Of a stretch of 64,000 nucleotides of DNA, positions 17,568 to 25,507 are shown piece by piece. The notes beneath the pieces are model-generated. The model was not told the DNA's origin and ran no database searches. It was given only the letters and a program-made list of their open reading frames with translations. Position numbers and translations under genes: made by a program. The stretch comes from Leminorella grimontii ATCC 33999 = DSM 5078. GTDB taxonomy: Bacteria; Pseudomonadota; Gammaproteobacteria; Enterobacterales; Enterobacteriaceae. Numbering within the stretch: position 1 is the stretch's first letter; each line of letters begins with the position of its first letter. Location: assembly GCF_000439085.1 (NCBI RefSeq), contig NZ_AUUA01000017.1, positions 1 through 64,000 of the forward strand, read 5' to 3'.

Positions 17568-18431
17568 ATGCTTTATCTAATAAATAAAAATATTGTCTTC
17601 AATACGGAAGATAGAACTCTGGCAATGCTGCAGGATGAAATGTCTGTGGTTGTCTTATCCAATTCGTCTAATCGTTTATTGTACGAACTTTTATATGACT
17701 ATGGGCAGACGGTTTCCAGAGATACACTTTTTCAAAACGTTTGGGATAAGCACGGGCTGGTTTCTTCAAATAGTAACTTAAACCACTATATTAGCCAGTT
17801 AAGAAAAAGCCTCACTTCTTTTGGCTTAAACGACAAGGTTATCATTACCGTTCCGAAGGTCGGCTTTCGGTTTAGCGATACGATACCGGTCGTTCTCATC
17901 AGCGAAGAGGGCGACTCGCCCAGAGCCAAGGAGGATGAGCCGTCAACGTATTCCGTAGATAGGGAAATCGATAAGCTGGCATCCGAAATACTGACCAAAA
18001 CGGCCGGCAGGGCTTCATCTGAAGATGAAGAGTCCGAGCAGCCGACGATATCGACCCCAGAGCCAGCGGTTATAAAGGTGGATAATGGGCGTCCACAACG
18101 GCTGTCTGGCGGCTCTAAGCGCTTTAGTTTTTTACTGCTTGCTTCGCTGATTTTTGCGCTGGCGCTGGGCGCTTACTACGTATGGAAGGGAGAAGTAAAA
18201 AGTAAAGATGCGATACTCTCATTTAAGCATGAGTGCCATGTTTATACTTTCTCTCAGCGGCAGGCGAGCCCCGGTAGCTTAAGGAAAGAGATTGAGCTGT
18301 TGATGAAAAACAGGGACATTCTCTGTGCCGATGGGCAGTTTATTATGATGAACGTCAACGCCGAATCCTCTGCGTCGCTGTGTTCGATAATGGACGATCG
18401 GATGTTTTACTGTGAGAAGATCAGATCGTAG
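17568..18431 (+). CDS. ToxR/CadC-like membrane-bound transcriptional regulator, 287 aa
   Basis: An N-terminal OmpR-type winged helix (about residues 5-107, with SSNSNLNHYISQLRKSL and ITVPKVGFRF) is followed by an acidic linker and one transmembrane helix near 187-207 (FLLLASLIFALALGAYYVW). An ~80-residue periplasmic end contains four cysteines, possibly two disulfides. This is the layout of one-component sensors such as ToxR and CadC, which bind DNA from the membrane. I chose ATG 17568 because AGGG lies 6 nt upstream; a GTG start at 17535 would add 11 residues. Position downstream of the secretion operon suggests it may control that operon, but nothing in the sequence proves it. Confidence 0.85.
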   Translation: MLYLINKNIVFNTEDRTLAMLQDEMSVVVLSNSSNRLLYELLYDYGQTVSRDTLFQNVWDKHGLVSSNSNLNHYISQLRKSLTSFGLNDKVIITVPKVGFRFSDTIPVVLISEEGDSPRAKEDEPSTYSVDREIDKLASEILTKTAGRASSEDEESEQPTISTPEPAVIKVDNGRPQRLSGGSKRFSFLLLASLIFALALGAYYVWKGEVKSKDAILSFKHECHVYTFSQRQASPGSLRKEIELLMKNRDILCADGQFIMMNVNAESSASLCSIMDDRMFYCEKIRS

Positions 18432-18449
18432 GCCGTTCGAACCGTAGGC

Positions 18450-18490
18450 CCTTCGGTGGGCATAAAATAGGGTAAGCCGTCCACCGAAGG
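18450..18490. terminator. Inverted repeat between convergent genes
   Basis: CCTTCGGTGG and CCACCGAAGG are perfect complements around a 21-nt loop, located between the ends of the ToxR-like gene and the minus-strand gene that follows. No T-run is present on either strand, so terminator activity is uncertain. Confidence 0.4.
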
Positions 18491-18522
18491 TGATAGCGCC
18501 TTTGAGCCAAGGGGCGTTCCGA

Positions 18523-19203
18523 TTAACGGTTGGCCTCAAATTCCGTTCGATTCCATAGGCCAAAGTAGAGGATCTCGCTCCATTCTGAAACGCCTATCGG
18601 ATAGTCGAAACGGGAGTGATCGTAGCTTTCGTTAAGCTGTAACCCAAAGAATGCGTCCAGCACAGAGCCATTTGGCCGCCGGGCCGCCTGTTTTAACAGC
18701 TCTGCTGCCTCTTCTACGTTTTCCGGTAGGGCATCTACGGCAGCGCCGGCATGGCGACATTGTTCAATTTCAGCTTCAACGCAGGCGCGAAGCTTGCTCT
18801 CTTCACTTTCAGTCATGACGTCCAGCTCGATGGTTTCCAGAAGAAGGTAGCCGTCGCGATGCGCTTCAAGAAACGCGAGCCCATCTTTTATCTCTTCAGC
18901 CAGATAGGGGGCATCGGTAACTGCCGCGTTCAGAACGGTAAAAAATTTCTTTAGCCGCGCAAAGCCGGCGTCAAAGCCGCTGCTGATGGCATAAAGGCGG
19001 GGCTTTTCGCCGTCGCCGTCTTCTTCAGCGGCAAAGCCGTCGGATATCAGAGACGAGCACATCGTTGGATTGCCTGACATCAGCACGCGGTAGGAAAAGG
19101 GAACGCAGTATGCCCATTCGGAAAGCCCTGAGATGGTTTCCGGACGGTCGGCATAGGCGGAGGGCCGATTGCTGAGGCTGTAGAGGTAGGAACGGTTTGC
19201 CAT
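18523..19203 (-). CDS. Conserved protein of unknown function, 226 aa
   Basis: The protein starts MANRSYLYSLSNRP and I know it only as a conserved bacterial family without an assigned role. It is soluble and acidic, with no signal peptide, membrane segment or catalytic motif that I can name. The C-terminal half is helical and Glu/Ala-rich (VEEAAELLKQAARR), ending in a Trp/Phe-rich stretch (WSEILYFGLWNRTEF). An AAGGAG ribosome-binding site stands 7 nt before the ATG at 19203. It appears to be monocistronic. Confidence 0.75.
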   Translation of the reverse strand: MANRSYLYSLSNRPSAYADRPETISGLSEWAYCVPFSYRVLMSGNPTMCSSLISDGFAAEEDGDGEKPRLYAISSGFDAGFARLKKFFTVLNAAVTDAPYLAEEIKDGLAFLEAHRDGYLLLETIELDVMTESEESKLRACVEAEIEQCRHAGAAVDALPENVEEAAELLKQAARRPNGSVLDAFFGLQLNESYDHSRFDYPIGVSEWSEILYFGLWNRTEFEANR

Positions 19204-19296
19204 CGCTGACTCCTTTGCGCTGGCTTCCCCGAGGCCGACTGCGGCGACGGGGCTGTTTCAATAAGCGACAAGGCTGATTCTGGCAATATGAACGTA

Positions 19297-19905
19297 TTAG
19301 TATTTTTCAGGCAAATGGTTGATCTTCATAAGTACGCCCCGCTTTATCTCTATATGTCCTCCCTTTTTCAGATCGCCCAATATTTTCATTATTCCGCTTC
19401 GTGAAAGCAGCGTTCTTTCCTGAATGTAGTCACAGGCATTGGTGGACAGGCGAATGTCATCGTTCTCCTTCATCAGCTCTATGAGGTTGTTACGTATAAG
19501 GCTATAGGTAGGAACGCCGACAGAGACAAAATGATATTCGAGGAATCTGTGTGCAACGTGCATATAGGCGTAGCTTATGCTTTCCCACATGTTGTTTTTT
19601 ATCACTTTTTCTTTTAAAAGCTCGCGCGGCACGATCTCATATCGGATGGCCTGACGGGCCTGCAGGTAGAAATCGTTATTCTCTTTCTCCAGGAAGTTTA
19701 AGCCTACGATGACCGGAGCCTTTATATTTAAAATAAGTAGGTTATCGCTGGTGCGATAAACGCCGGCGGACCCCTCATGAAGAATAAAGCTCATTGGCTC
19801 AACGTATTGCTGCAGGGAGATTATCTGGCGCTCCCTGCCGTGTTGAATACGATCGCTATCTGAAACGGCGTCTATGAGTTTAACGAGATGTTCTGTAGGT
19901 TTCAT
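19297..19905 (-). CDS. IprA-like winged-helix regulator of the Crp/Fnr fold, 202 aa
   Basis: The N-terminal ~110 residues look like a cyclic-nucleotide-binding-type beta-roll (SFILHEGSAGVYRTSDNLLI), but I see no phosphate-binding cassette. The C-terminal part is a winged helix with the recognition-helix pattern LLSRSGIMKILGDLKKGGHI. This arrangement resembles the IprA family of enterobacteria, linked to oxidative-stress responses in Salmonella. No ligand can be predicted. It stands alone on the minus strand with a weak ribosome-binding site. Confidence 0.7.
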   Translation of the reverse strand: MKPTEHLVKLIDAVSDSDRIQHGRERQIISLQQYVEPMSFILHEGSAGVYRTSDNLLILNIKAPVIVGLNFLEKENNDFYLQARQAIRYEIVPRELLKEKVIKNNMWESISYAYMHVAHRFLEYHFVSVGVPTYSLIRNNLIELMKENDDIRLSTNACDYIQERTLLSRSGIMKILGDLKKGGHIEIKRGVLMKINHLPEKY

Positions 19906-20201
19906 TGGTTCGTTGCCAGAGTGAGTTTTTTTAAGTTTACCAAAGTCTATTAGAAGGCGTTAATTTGTGGTTATTGTAAAATGTTGTCTTTATCCTTTTA
20001 ACTTCAACTAGATGAGTTGCTGCTTATAAATAAATTAGTCTTTTTTGAGGATGTGGGGTGAGGGTAGGATAGGGAAAAGCCTTGGGATATTTTTAGGGGG
20101 AAGGAGGTCAGGGCCGGGCGACCTGAACATTTCCATATTAGAACGCTACGTTAAGCCGCCGGGCGCTCCCCACTATGCCTTTGTGAGTTACGATGGCTGC
20201 T

Positions 20202-20798
20202 CTAATGAGCTCCGCAGCACCTCTGCACCATAGCGATAATGACCTGAAACAGCTCGTCTTTTGCCTGCTGCTCCGTAATAACGCCGTTCACCACGGCCCA
20301 GGAGAGCCCTTCGGCGGAGCCTATCATGGCGCGGATCGCTGCGTCGCTGAGGGGCCGATCGCAGAATGGCGCAAACAGACTGCGGCATTTTTCGGTAAAA
20401 GCGGCGGCATAATCCCGCCTGATTTGTTCAAGCTCGGGAGTTCCGGCAAGCGCCGCCATCACGCTGGGCATTTCGCGCCCCTGAAGCAGCACGCACTCGA
20501 TGTATGCGTCGGCAATAACCGAGGCCAGCTTATCAAGCACCGGCTCCGTTTTACGGATAAGGTCGTCCATCAGCCTCGTTTGGCGACGATCAAATTCTTT
20601 ATATAGCGTGGCAAAAAGCCCGGAACGGCTAATGAAATGGTCGTAAACCACGGGCTTGGTGACGCCCGCCCGCTTTGCCAGATGTCCTAGGGTCAGGGCC
20701 TCGGTTCCTTCTTCGCGGATAATTTGCCATGCGGTTTCCACCAGCTGTATGTGGCGCTCTTCTCTTGATAAACGTTGCCGCGTGAGTGAGTTAGGCAT
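20202..20798 (-). CDS. TetR-family repressor, 198 aa
   Basis: The N-terminal helix-turn-helix (LTLGHLAKRAGVTKPVVYDHF, about residues 38-58) is typical of TetR repressors. The ligand-binding half is helical. I place the start at ATG 20798 (MPNSLTRQRL) because AGGAG lies 10 nt upstream; ATGs at 20807 and 20834 are also in frame. It is transcribed away from a quinone-oxidoreductase-like gene. A 43-bp perfect palindrome occupies the space between them and is the likely operator, so it probably represses both itself and that gene. Confidence 0.9.
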   Translation of the reverse strand: MPNSLTRQRLSREERHIQLVETAWQIIREEGTEALTLGHLAKRAGVTKPVVYDHFISRSGLFATLYKEFDRRQTRLMDDLIRKTEPVLDKLASVIADAYIECVLLQGREMPSVMAALAGTPELEQIRRDYAAAFTEKCRSLFAPFCDRPLSDAAIRAMIGSAEGLSWAVVNGVITEQQAKDELFQVIIAMVQRCCGAH

Positions 20799-20826
20799 CG
20801 CAAGCATTCTCCTGTTGACATGGCTA

Positions 20827-20869
20827 TGTACCAAAGGTAACTTACTAATGGTAAGTTACCTTTGGTACA
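20827..20869. promoter_or_regulatory. 43-bp perfect palindrome, probable TetR operator
   Basis: Two 19-bp arms (TGTACCAAAGGTAACTTAC and its exact reverse complement) flank TAATG. It lies between the divergent TetR and oxidoreductase starts. The inner core AGGTAACTTAC resembles operators of TetR proteins that regulate an adjacent oxidoreductase. Confidence 0.8.
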
Positions 20870-20917
20870 TATTAGACTAAGTATGATACCGTTTTATAGC
20901 AACAGGGAGTATCTGAA

Positions 20918-21532
20918 ATGCATGCGCTGATCGTTGTTTCTCACCCTATTAATACCTCACTTACCCACGGCTCCGCCGACGCCATTGCGCGCGGGATTGC
21001 TGAAGTAAACCCGGATAATACGTCTGAGATAGTGGACCTCACGCAGGAAGGCTTTAATCCGGTTTTTTCTGCGGCAGACATGGCGGCTTTTCAGCTGACG
21101 GGGGCAATACCGCCCGACGTCGCGGCGGAACAGGCCCGCATTGACAGTGCGGATGCGCTGGTGCTGGTGTTTCCGGTTTACTGGTGGTCAATGCCGGGAA
21201 TAATGAAAGGCTGGATCGATCGCGTATTTTCAAACGGCTGGGCTTATGAAGAAACCGCTGACGGCAACGTTGTGAAGAAGCTGGGGCGCCTGCCGGTACA
21301 CCTTGTTGCGCTGGGCGCCGCCGGGCAAAGAACGTACGAGAAGCACGGATTCTCCGACGCCTTTAACGCGCAAATCGCCCATGGGATTTTTGATTACTGC
21401 GGCGCGCGGGTGGTGACCTCCGAGATGCTGCTGATGCCGGAGCTGGGGACGCCGGAGGCCTGCCTTGAGGCGGCGTTTGAGATTGGGCGGGGGATTTTTA
21501 CGAGTGAAAATGGGGGAACTGAAAGCCTGTAG
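20918..21532 (+). CDS. NAD(P)H:quinone oxidoreductase of the flavodoxin fold, 204 aa
   Basis: The protein begins MHALIVVSHPINTSLTHGSA, the FMN/FAD phosphate-loop region of the KefF/MdaB/NQO1-type flavodoxin-like family. VFPVYWWSMPGIMKGWIDRVF is the usual second flavin-binding segment, and HLVALGAAGQRTYEKHGF the third. Such enzymes reduce quinones or similar electrophiles by two electrons using NAD(P)H. CAGGGAG provides a ribosome-binding site. Control by the divergent TetR suggests induction by a quinone or other electrophile, as an inference. Confidence 0.88.
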   Translation: MHALIVVSHPINTSLTHGSADAIARGIAEVNPDNTSEIVDLTQEGFNPVFSAADMAAFQLTGAIPPDVAAEQARIDSADALVLVFPVYWWSMPGIMKGWIDRVFSNGWAYEETADGNVVKKLGRLPVHLVALGAAGQRTYEKHGFSDAFNAQIAHGIFDYCGARVVTSEMLLMPELGTPEACLEAAFEIGRGIFTSENGGTESL

Positions 21533-21648
21533 GGCGTTTCACAACCGTTTGGACGAATCGCCTGCGCCAAGCGCTGAGTTACGGAAAACGATGCAGACTT
21601 TGGCGCCGTGGGAGCGGGAGAAGTAACATTCGCATTTGAATTTCTTTG

Positions 21649-21673
21649 CGCCCCGTTCTGTTAGAACGGGGCG
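21649..21673. terminator. Hairpin between convergent genes
   Basis: GCCCCGTTC and GAACGGGGC pair perfectly around TGTTA, extended by one further C-G pair. It separates the oxidoreductase end from the end of the SUKH-like gene. The T-run is poor on both strands. Confidence 0.5.
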
Positions 21674-21702
21674 TTGGGGTATGAAGAAGTTTCTTTGATT
21701 CG

Positions 21703-22779
21703 CTATTTCAACTCTAAGAAGTTGTCATATTTACTGTAATGATTAAGCGCCTGAATGATTTCTTCATGGCTAGCGTCGGCCTTTTGTCTAATTGCTACGC
21801 TCACTACGTCCTGAATTAGCCCGCAGGAACACATATATTGCAGACCGCGCTGACGGACGGATTTAGGGTAGATTTCGTTGTCATGGTCATCAATTCCAAC
21901 GCCTGCGGCAATAAAGAAGCTGGCGTTGGAACAAAAGTCATCATCGTTTGCTGAATACACCGCATAATCTGTATTGCTTTCTACCTCTGCCTTAACGCAG
22001 TCAATCAGATCTTCTATGGCATAAAATGTATCTAGTCTAAAGATCTTCAGACTCGGTTGGCCGTCATGCTGAAATTCCACCGTCGCTCCCAGCGCCTGTA
22101 ACTCTTCCTCCGTGTCGCGCAGCTGGATGCGATAGCCTTCCGCCACGGTAATCTTTGGTTGAGCGGCTAAAGCCAGCGCCTGCGGCAGTGGGAGATTCAG
22201 CATCTTTTTTAGAAACTGAATAACCTTGAGCTTCTGTTCTCCAATCGCCGTAATGACGAGGCTGCCGCGCTGCCAATCCAGCGGGTTAAGCGGTTTGGAT
22301 GCAGTATCCTCGGCAGGTTCACGAGCCAGCCGGTTTTCACATACTTCGTTCCAGAATTTTGTTTGTAGATAGGGCTGCGAGCGGATATGGCTCAGGGCGG
22401 CTTCGTCATCCTCACTGCAGTCTCGCAGAGCGGCCAACAGGTTGGAAAATTCTTGCAGGCTGGAGGCGATATGTTCGGCGTCCCAGCGGCCTGCGCCGTG
22501 TGGTGCATAATAAACCGGGTAGCCCTGTGTGACCTCGTTCAGATCGATGAAAAAGGGATCGTCGAAATAGTTAAGCGCTACGACGTACCAGCCAGGTTGC
22601 CACTCGCCGGGCGTACTGGCGACCAGACTCGCTCCGGATACGCCGTCGTAACGAAAACCGCTTTGCCACTCTTCCCACTGCTCGGGCCGTGGATACTTGA
22701 AAGGCAGAACCATATCACCGGGAACGATGGCGGCTTCGAGGAATGAACGTATGGCGTTATCGGGGGATATGTTGTTCAT
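21703..22779 (-). CDS. SUKH (SMI1/KNR4)-like protein with an L7/L12-like middle domain, 358 aa
   Basis: Three parts can be seen. The first (about 1-155) has a SUKH-like pattern with YPRPEQWEEW, FDDPFFIDLN and VYYAPHGAGRWDAEHIASSL; SUKH proteins are often immunity proteins against polymorphic toxins. The second (about 170-250) reads VITAIGEQKLKVIQFLKKML...LPQALALAAQ...LQALGATVEF, closely following the C-terminal domain of ribosomal protein L7/L12. The third (about 250-358) is an acidic domain with Cys-rich YMCSCGL. No toxin gene is adjacent, so this may be an orphan immunity protein. Domain assignments are by eye. Confidence 0.65.
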   Translation of the reverse strand: MNNISPDNAIRSFLEAAIVPGDMVLPFKYPRPEQWEEWQSGFRYDGVSGASLVASTPGEWQPGWYVVALNYFDDPFFIDLNEVTQGYPVYYAPHGAGRWDAEHIASSLQEFSNLLAALRDCSEDDEAALSHIRSQPYLQTKFWNEVCENRLAREPAEDTASKPLNPLDWQRGSLVITAIGEQKLKVIQFLKKMLNLPLPQALALAAQPKITVAEGYRIQLRDTEEELQALGATVEFQHDGQPSLKIFRLDTFYAIEDLIDCVKAEVESNTDYAVYSANDDDFCSNASFFIAAGVGIDDHDNEIYPKSVRQRGLQYMCSCGLIQDVVSVAIRQKADASHEEIIQALNHYSKYDNFLELK

Positions 22780-22865
22780 GGCTGTTATTCTGGGTGCTCT
22801 TAATTAAGATATCTAAAGCTTGTCCGACCATTCGTTATACGTTTTTAAAATGACTTCTGCAGGCA

Positions 22866-23222
22866 TTAATTGACATCTACCAGTACGGAAAACTTCAATA
22901 ACGCATCGTTAACGATTGTTTCATCCAACGTCTCAACAAACCGAGCATTACGGGTATTAAGATCGATCATGCGGGCCTGATTCAGCAGCGCTACGCCCTG
23001 TGTTTTACTGCCGGAGCCGGAAAGCGAAACGGTAAACCCGGCGTTGCGGGCAAAGTTGCCTCCTTGGGTGATAGGCGCAACAAACGTCATGCCCAGATCG
23101 TTAAACAACTTTTTAGTCAGTATCAACGCCGGACGAGCATCCCGCTGCTCACTGCCGATTGACGGGTTAAAGTCGACCATCACGATATCACCGCGCTGCC
23201 ATCCCTGCTTGCGCTTTACCAT
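22866..23222 (-). CDS. MazF/ChpB-family endoribonuclease toxin, 118 aa
   Basis: The fold signature is complete for the PemK/MazF family: GDIVMVDFNPSIGSEQRDARPALIL at the N-terminus (catalytic Arg in the QRDARP segment), FVAPITQGGNFARNAGFTV in the middle and VALLNQARMIDLNTRN with the conserved Gln-Ala-Arg near the end. These toxins cut mRNA at short sites. The start overlaps the antitoxin stop by 7 nt (ATGGTAA), the usual translational coupling. Length and sequence are closer to ChpB than to MazF. Confidence 0.92.
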   Translation of the reverse strand: MVKRKQGWQRGDIVMVDFNPSIGSEQRDARPALILTKKLFNDLGMTFVAPITQGGNFARNAGFTVSLSGSGSKTQGVALLNQARMIDLNTRNARFVETLDETIVNDALLKFSVLVDVN

Positions 23223-23467
23223 ATTTCATTCCCCACCGGTGCATCCTTACCCCATACTTCCTCTTCACTGATGGCGGGAGCGTTGGGGTCGCACTGTGCA
23301 ACCAGCTCTTCCAGCGTATAGCGTGGACGTACCGGTGTCAGGATCAACGTGCCGTCTCGAATTTCTGCGTCCAACGATTGACCGACAGTCACGCCTAGCT
23401 GTTTTAGAAGCAGGGCTGGCAGTATAACGCCATTGCTGTTGCCCCACCGTTTGATCGTTATACTCAT
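23216..23467 (-). CDS. MazE/ChpS-family antitoxin, 83 aa
   Basis: The N-terminal AbrB/MazE fold is visible in SITIKRWGNSNGVILPALLLKQLGV, which dimerises and binds the operator. The acidic C-terminal tail (from about residue 55) would wrap the toxin. I place the start at ATG 23467, because it has GTAGGAG behind it and gives 83 residues, the length of E. coli ChpS. A longer in-frame opening up to 23554 has no support. The pair is probably autoregulated. Confidence 0.9.
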   Translation of the reverse strand: MSITIKRWGNSNGVILPALLLKQLGVTVGQSLDAEIRDGTLILTPVRPRYTLEELVAQCDPNAPAISEEEVWGKDAPVGNEIW

Positions 23468-23807
23468 AGATGCTCCTACGTTGTTTATACAAAGTATAAC
23501 TTTGGGCGGTTTTTTTTCAATGGCGAGGAATGGCATCAATCTGTAATTCTCCATGTTTGATTTTTTCTGACTTGGGCGTGATATGTTCGGCTGATGGTAA
23601 TGCTAAGTGATTTTATGGAGGAGTATTTAAGTTGCTCTTTTTTCTTTTCTGCGAGTTGCTTTCAGGAAAATCCTTCCGGCAGCGGCAGAAGAGGGGCTTA
23701 TCGAGGTGTGCATCATGCGGCTTGTTCAGGATGTCTAAGCAACCAGAATTCTTAGTAGTGTTAATGTTGGCGTTTATTTGAAACTCTACAAACTAAGGAT
23801 AATGGAA

Positions 23808-24029
23808 ATGACGGATAAGGATTGGCACCCGGCTGATATTGTCGCCGGGCTAAAGAAGAAAGGAACAACGCTCGCCGCCGTTTCACGTCAGGCCGGGCTG
23901 GCGTCCTCCACGCTGGCAAATGCCCTCAATCGCCACTGGCCGAAAGGTGAAAGGTTGATTGCCGAAGCGCTGGGTATCGCACCGGAACAGATTTGGCCTT
24001 CTCGTTATCGAAAGCCGGGATATCGATAG
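23808..24029 (+). CDS. Nlp/Ner-family helix-turn-helix regulator (SfsB-like), 73 aa
   Basis: The frame from ATG 23808 reads MTDKDWHPADIVAGLKKKGT, with the helix-turn-helix LAAVSRQAGLASSTLANALN and the end ALGIAPEQIWPSRY. It resembles E. coli SfsB/Nlp and the Mu Ner repressor almost throughout. AAGGA lies 8 nt before this ATG; upstream in-frame ATGs at 23802 and 23778 have poor spacing. It stands alone near tRNA-Phe, so it may be a resident Nlp gene or a phage-derived regulator. Confidence 0.85.
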   Translation: MTDKDWHPADIVAGLKKKGTTLAAVSRQAGLASSTLANALNRHWPKGERLIAEALGIAPEQIWPSRYRKPGYR

Positions 24030-24097
24030 GGTAGGGGAGTATGGGTTAGGTGTTGGGAGCCTGCTGTTTACAGGGAGCACTTAAGGTGGATTCACCA

Positions 24098-24127
24098 AAA
24101 AGCAAAAACCCGCCTTGTGGGCGGGTT
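24098..24127 (-). terminator. Terminator of tRNA-Phe
   Basis: Read on the minus strand, AACCCGCCC and GGCGGGTTT form a GC-rich stem with an ACAA loop, followed by TTGCTTTTT. It lies 11 nt beyond the tRNA 3' end. Confidence 0.85.
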
Positions 24128-24137
24128 CTTTAAATAG

Positions 24138-24213
24138 TGGTGCCCGGACTCGGAATCGAACCAAGGACACGGGGATTTTCAATCCCCTGCTCTACCGACT
24201 GAGCTATCCGGGC
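24138..24213 (-). tRNA. pheU: tRNA-Phe (GAA)
   Basis: The minus strand begins GCCCGGATAGCTCAGTCGGT, has the anticodon GAA in GGGGATTGAAAATCCCC, a TTCGATTCC T-loop and an encoded CCA end, 76 nt in all. It matches E. coli tRNA-Phe essentially throughout. In E. coli the pheU copy lies near dsbD-cutA as here and is a classical integration site for genomic islands. The symbol rests on this shared position. Confidence 0.97.
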
Positions 24214-24350
24214 AACGGCGGGCATTAAACCCGATCCGGTTCGCTTCGTCAATGGTAAATCGTCAAAAGCGCGCTCGACTGCTTAACATTGCGGCGTTTT
24301 GCCGTTTAGTGCAGGAAACCACCCGCATCGCAGGCGGCTTTTGCCAAATC

Positions 24351-25235
24351 CTAAAGCCCTTCGGCCACGATTTTCGCAGCTGCGGCCAACACGTCCCTGC
24401 GGCTTTTAGCATCCTGCTTCGGCTGGGTGAAGTAGGTCACCAGAATCAGCGGAGCGCGGTTCTCCGGCCAGATAACGGCGATGTCGTTAGTGGTGCCGTA
24501 GTCGCCGCTGCCGGTTTTATCGCCCACGATCCACGCCTTCGGCAGGCCAGCGCGGATGCTTTCTCCGCCGGTAGTGTTGCCCTTCAGCCATTCGACAAGC
24601 TGGGCGCGCTGCGTTTCGCCAAGGGCATTACCTAGCGTCAGGTTACGCAGGCTTTCGGCCATCGCCAGCGGCGTGGTGGTGTCGCGCTCGTCGCCGGGAA
24701 TGGCGGTATTGAGCGACGGTTCGGTACGGTCCAGACGGAAGGTTGTATCGTCGATAGAACGGGCGAAGGCGGTCACTTTATTCGGCCCGCCGAGGTGGGC
24801 GATAATTTTGTTCATCGCGACGTTATCGCTGTATTGAAGGGTTGCGGCACTAAGCTCCTCTAGCGTCATGCTCGAATTCACATGCTTTTCCGTGATGGGG
24901 TTCCAGTTAACCAGGTCCGCCTTTTTGATTTTTATCTTCTTGCTCAGTACGCCTTTATCCGTTTCGCTCTGCTTTAAAACGGCGGCAACTGCCATAACCT
25001 TGCTGGTGCTGCACATGGCGAAGCGTTCGTCTCCTCGATAAAGGACCCGCGAGTTATCCTCCGTATCGATAAGGGCGACGCCCAGTCGCCCGCCGGCGCT
25101 TTTTTCCAAATTGGCCAGCTTCTGCTGGATGCCGGCTGCGTCCGATGCTGCGCTTGCCCACAGGGGGGCGCAGCCCAAAAGTAGTGGTGCCACGGCGGCG
25201 GCCATCAGCGCCGTGCGGCGAAACGTATTTTTCAT
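24351..25235 (-). CDS. bla: Class A extended-spectrum-type beta-lactamase, CTX-M-like, 294 aa
   Basis: This enzyme should hydrolyse beta-lactams in the periplasm. A signal peptide ends near ASAA. All class A motifs are present: active-site STSK in [11 protein letters not shown] in [13 protein letters not shown] of the omega loop with the catalytic Glu, and [12 protein letters not shown]. The last motif is characteristic of the CTX-M/KLUC/FONA/RAHN cefotaximase group, and the remainder follows CTX-M closely but with many substitutions. ATG 25235 is chosen over GTG 25238 because AAGGAG lies 9 nt upstream. It is divergent from an AmpR-like gene and no insertion sequence is adjacent, so it looks like a resident inducible chromosomal gene. 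Confidence 0.93.
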   Translation of the reverse strand: MKNTFRRTALMAAAVAPLLLGCAPLWASAASDAAGIQQKLANLEKSAGGRLGVALIDTEDNSRVLYRGDERFAMCSTSKVMAVAAVLKQSETDKGVLSKKIKIKKADLVNWNPITEKHVNSSMTLEELSAATLQYSDNVAMNKIIAHLGGPNKVTAFARSIDDTTFRLDRTEPSLNTAIPGDERDTTTPLAMAESLRNLTLGNALGETQRAQLVEWLKGNTTGGESIRAGLPKAWIVGDKTGSGDYGTTNDIAVIWPENRAPLILVTYFTQPKQDAKSRRDVLAAAAKIVAEGL

Positions 25236-25238
25236 CAC

Positions 25239-25507
25239 GTATAACTCCTTGAATGATTAATGTGTTGTAAAACGGTGGGACGCAAAAGAATATGTATTGC
25301 CAGAGGCGTTGCGGGCATCATTCCTTATTCTTACTCGGCCATAACTAAAAATAGAAAACAGGTATTCATTGTTATGAAAAATAAGGAAATTAAATAACGG
25401 ATACGCACTGCCTCTTTTCATATTGCAGAACTATCCGCTTCTGTGCCTTAATTAACAAGCGAGAAGAATTTCCCCTAGCCTAAAGAAAATCTAATGGGTA
25501 ATACGTT
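25239..25507. promoter_or_regulatory. Divergent bla/ampR-like control region
   Basis: These 269 nt separate the beta-lactamase start from the LysR start, so both promoters and the regulator site must lie here. The region is AT-rich in its middle. I could not identify an unambiguous T-N11-A LysR box. Confidence 0.6.

Noticed and set aside
20045..20233. 62-codon forward frame between the regulator genes
   Set aside because: It has no ribosome-binding site and overlaps the end of the TetR gene on the other strand.
24138..24213. Duplicate of the tRNA 3' end marking an island boundary
   Set aside because: I looked for another copy of the GTCCGGGCACCA end in the window and did not find one.
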